Assembly: GCA_027574665.1 (NCBI GenBank)
Contig: CM050655.1
Coordinates: 9,915,170 to 9,979,169, forward strand
Source: Rhynochetos jubatus
Taxonomy: Eukaryota > Chordata > Aves > Eurypygiformes > Rhynochetidae
Length of the DNA: 64,000 bases
Direction of reading: 5' to 3'
Shown here: positions 63,784 to 64,000 of the stretch, in pieces
Layout: every line of letters begins with the position of its first letter
Position numbering within the stretch: position 1 is the stretch's first letter
Notes under the pieces: generated by a model
What the model saw: only the letters and a program-made list of their open reading frames with translations
Told to the model about the DNA's origin: nothing
The model's database searches: none
Made by a program: the position numbers and the translations under genes

Positions 63784-63926
63784 ACTATGTTTCTTCAATG
63801 CATATAAATCTTGCATTCCCACAAGCAGAATCAAAAGAAAAAGAAGACATTTCTTTTCAAGATTTGAGAGCTTTGTTTCACAAATGTACGATATGCGGCC
63901 AGGAAACTAAAGTCAAAGAAATATGA
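63784..63926 (+). CDS. Terminal coding exon with stop codon (model residues 372-417)
   Basis: The acceptor is ttatgtaatggctgtttcag, and the frame starts in phase 1 and runs 46 codons to a TGA at 63924-63926. It encodes YVSSMHINLAFPQAE, SKEKEDISFQDLRAL, FHKCTICGQE and TKVKEI: a strand, a charged linker, a short helix and a Cys-x-x-Cys turn. A single CxxC could form half of a zinc site or a redox pair, but I cannot assign it. No usable donor precedes the stop, so this looks like the last coding exon. The remaining 74 bases would be the start of the 3' UTR; no polyadenylation signal is visible before the window ends. Confidence 0.55.
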
Positions 63927-64000
63927 ACAAAATTGTCATATGGCATACATCACAAGATTTCAGCAGTTGTTCTGGAAAGCAAAATAGCTGAACATGACTG
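63927..64000 (+). other. Presumed start of the 3' UTR
   Basis: Non-coding sequence directly after the TGA. It contains no AATAAA and is cut by the window edge. Confidence 0.4.

Larger units (their letters stand above)
1859..63926 (+). other. Partial multi-exon protein-coding gene, unrecognised (gene span)
   Basis: This span joins eleven + strand exon candidates into one model. Each candidate has an AG acceptor, an open frame and a GT donor, and the last ends at a stop codon. All ten junctions agree in phase, so the spliced frame stays open for about 417 codons to the TGA at 63924-63926. The 5' end is missing: the first exon starts in phase 1 and has an in-frame stop in the intron just before it. 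The protein alternates hydrophobic strand- and helix-like segments and has no evident signal peptide or membrane span. It ends with a Cys-x-x-Cys motif about 14 residues from the C-terminus. I cannot assign a family or function. Exons were partly chosen because their phases fit, so phase agreement is strong but not independent proof. Additional small exons could be missing, mainly in the introns at 15.9-29.9, 40.9-52.5 and 52.6-63.8 kb. Confidence 0.65.

Overview
The window reads as avian nuclear DNA. Two copies carry the 3' end of CR1, the dominant LINE of birds: one is an almost intact tail on the + strand at 59345-59580, the other is a short minus-strand piece at 56885-56942. Transposons are otherwise sparse. 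There are no tRNA, rRNA, CRISPR or prokaryotic operon features. CR1 also occurs in crocodilians and turtles, so bird is the best inference rather than a proof.

Almost none of the long open frames in the window look like genes. The real coding signal is a chain of short + strand segments. Each is an open frame bounded by a splice acceptor and a splice donor, and together they cover nearly the whole window: 1859-2060, 5625-5687, 10080-10169, 11318-11357, 12939-13020, 15790-15906, 29861-30018, 33793-33887, 40722-40876, 52523-52633 and 63784-63926. All ten successive junctions are compatible in reading phase (intron phases 2,2,2,0,1,1,0,2,1,1). The joined frame is open for about 417 codons and ends at a TGA at 63924-63926. 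I read this as the 3' part of one protein gene whose 5' exons lie left of the window and whose 3' UTR runs off the right edge. I do not recognise the protein. It looks like a folded, soluble intracellular protein with hydrophobic strands and helices, no obvious signal peptide or membrane span, and a short CxxC motif near the C-terminus.

Layout: 1-15.9 kb holds the upstream cluster of six exons, plus one weak extra candidate at 1162-1210. Then comes a 14 kb intron (15.9-29.9 kb) containing a GC-rich block with a decayed tandem repeat (22.0-23.3 kb). Exons at 29.9, 33.8 and 40.7 kb follow. Next are an 11.6 kb intron with an AT-rich repeat tract (42.2-43.1 kb) and a homeodomain/POU-motif-rich stretch (49.3-50.7 kb), the exon at 52.5 kb, an 11.1 kb intron holding both clear CR1 copies, and the terminal exon at 63.8 kb. 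Coding sequence is only about 2% of the window.

The exon calls were made by eye from splice signals, open frames and phase. They have not been checked against transcripts or homologues, and some acceptor choices are ambiguous, as stated per entry.
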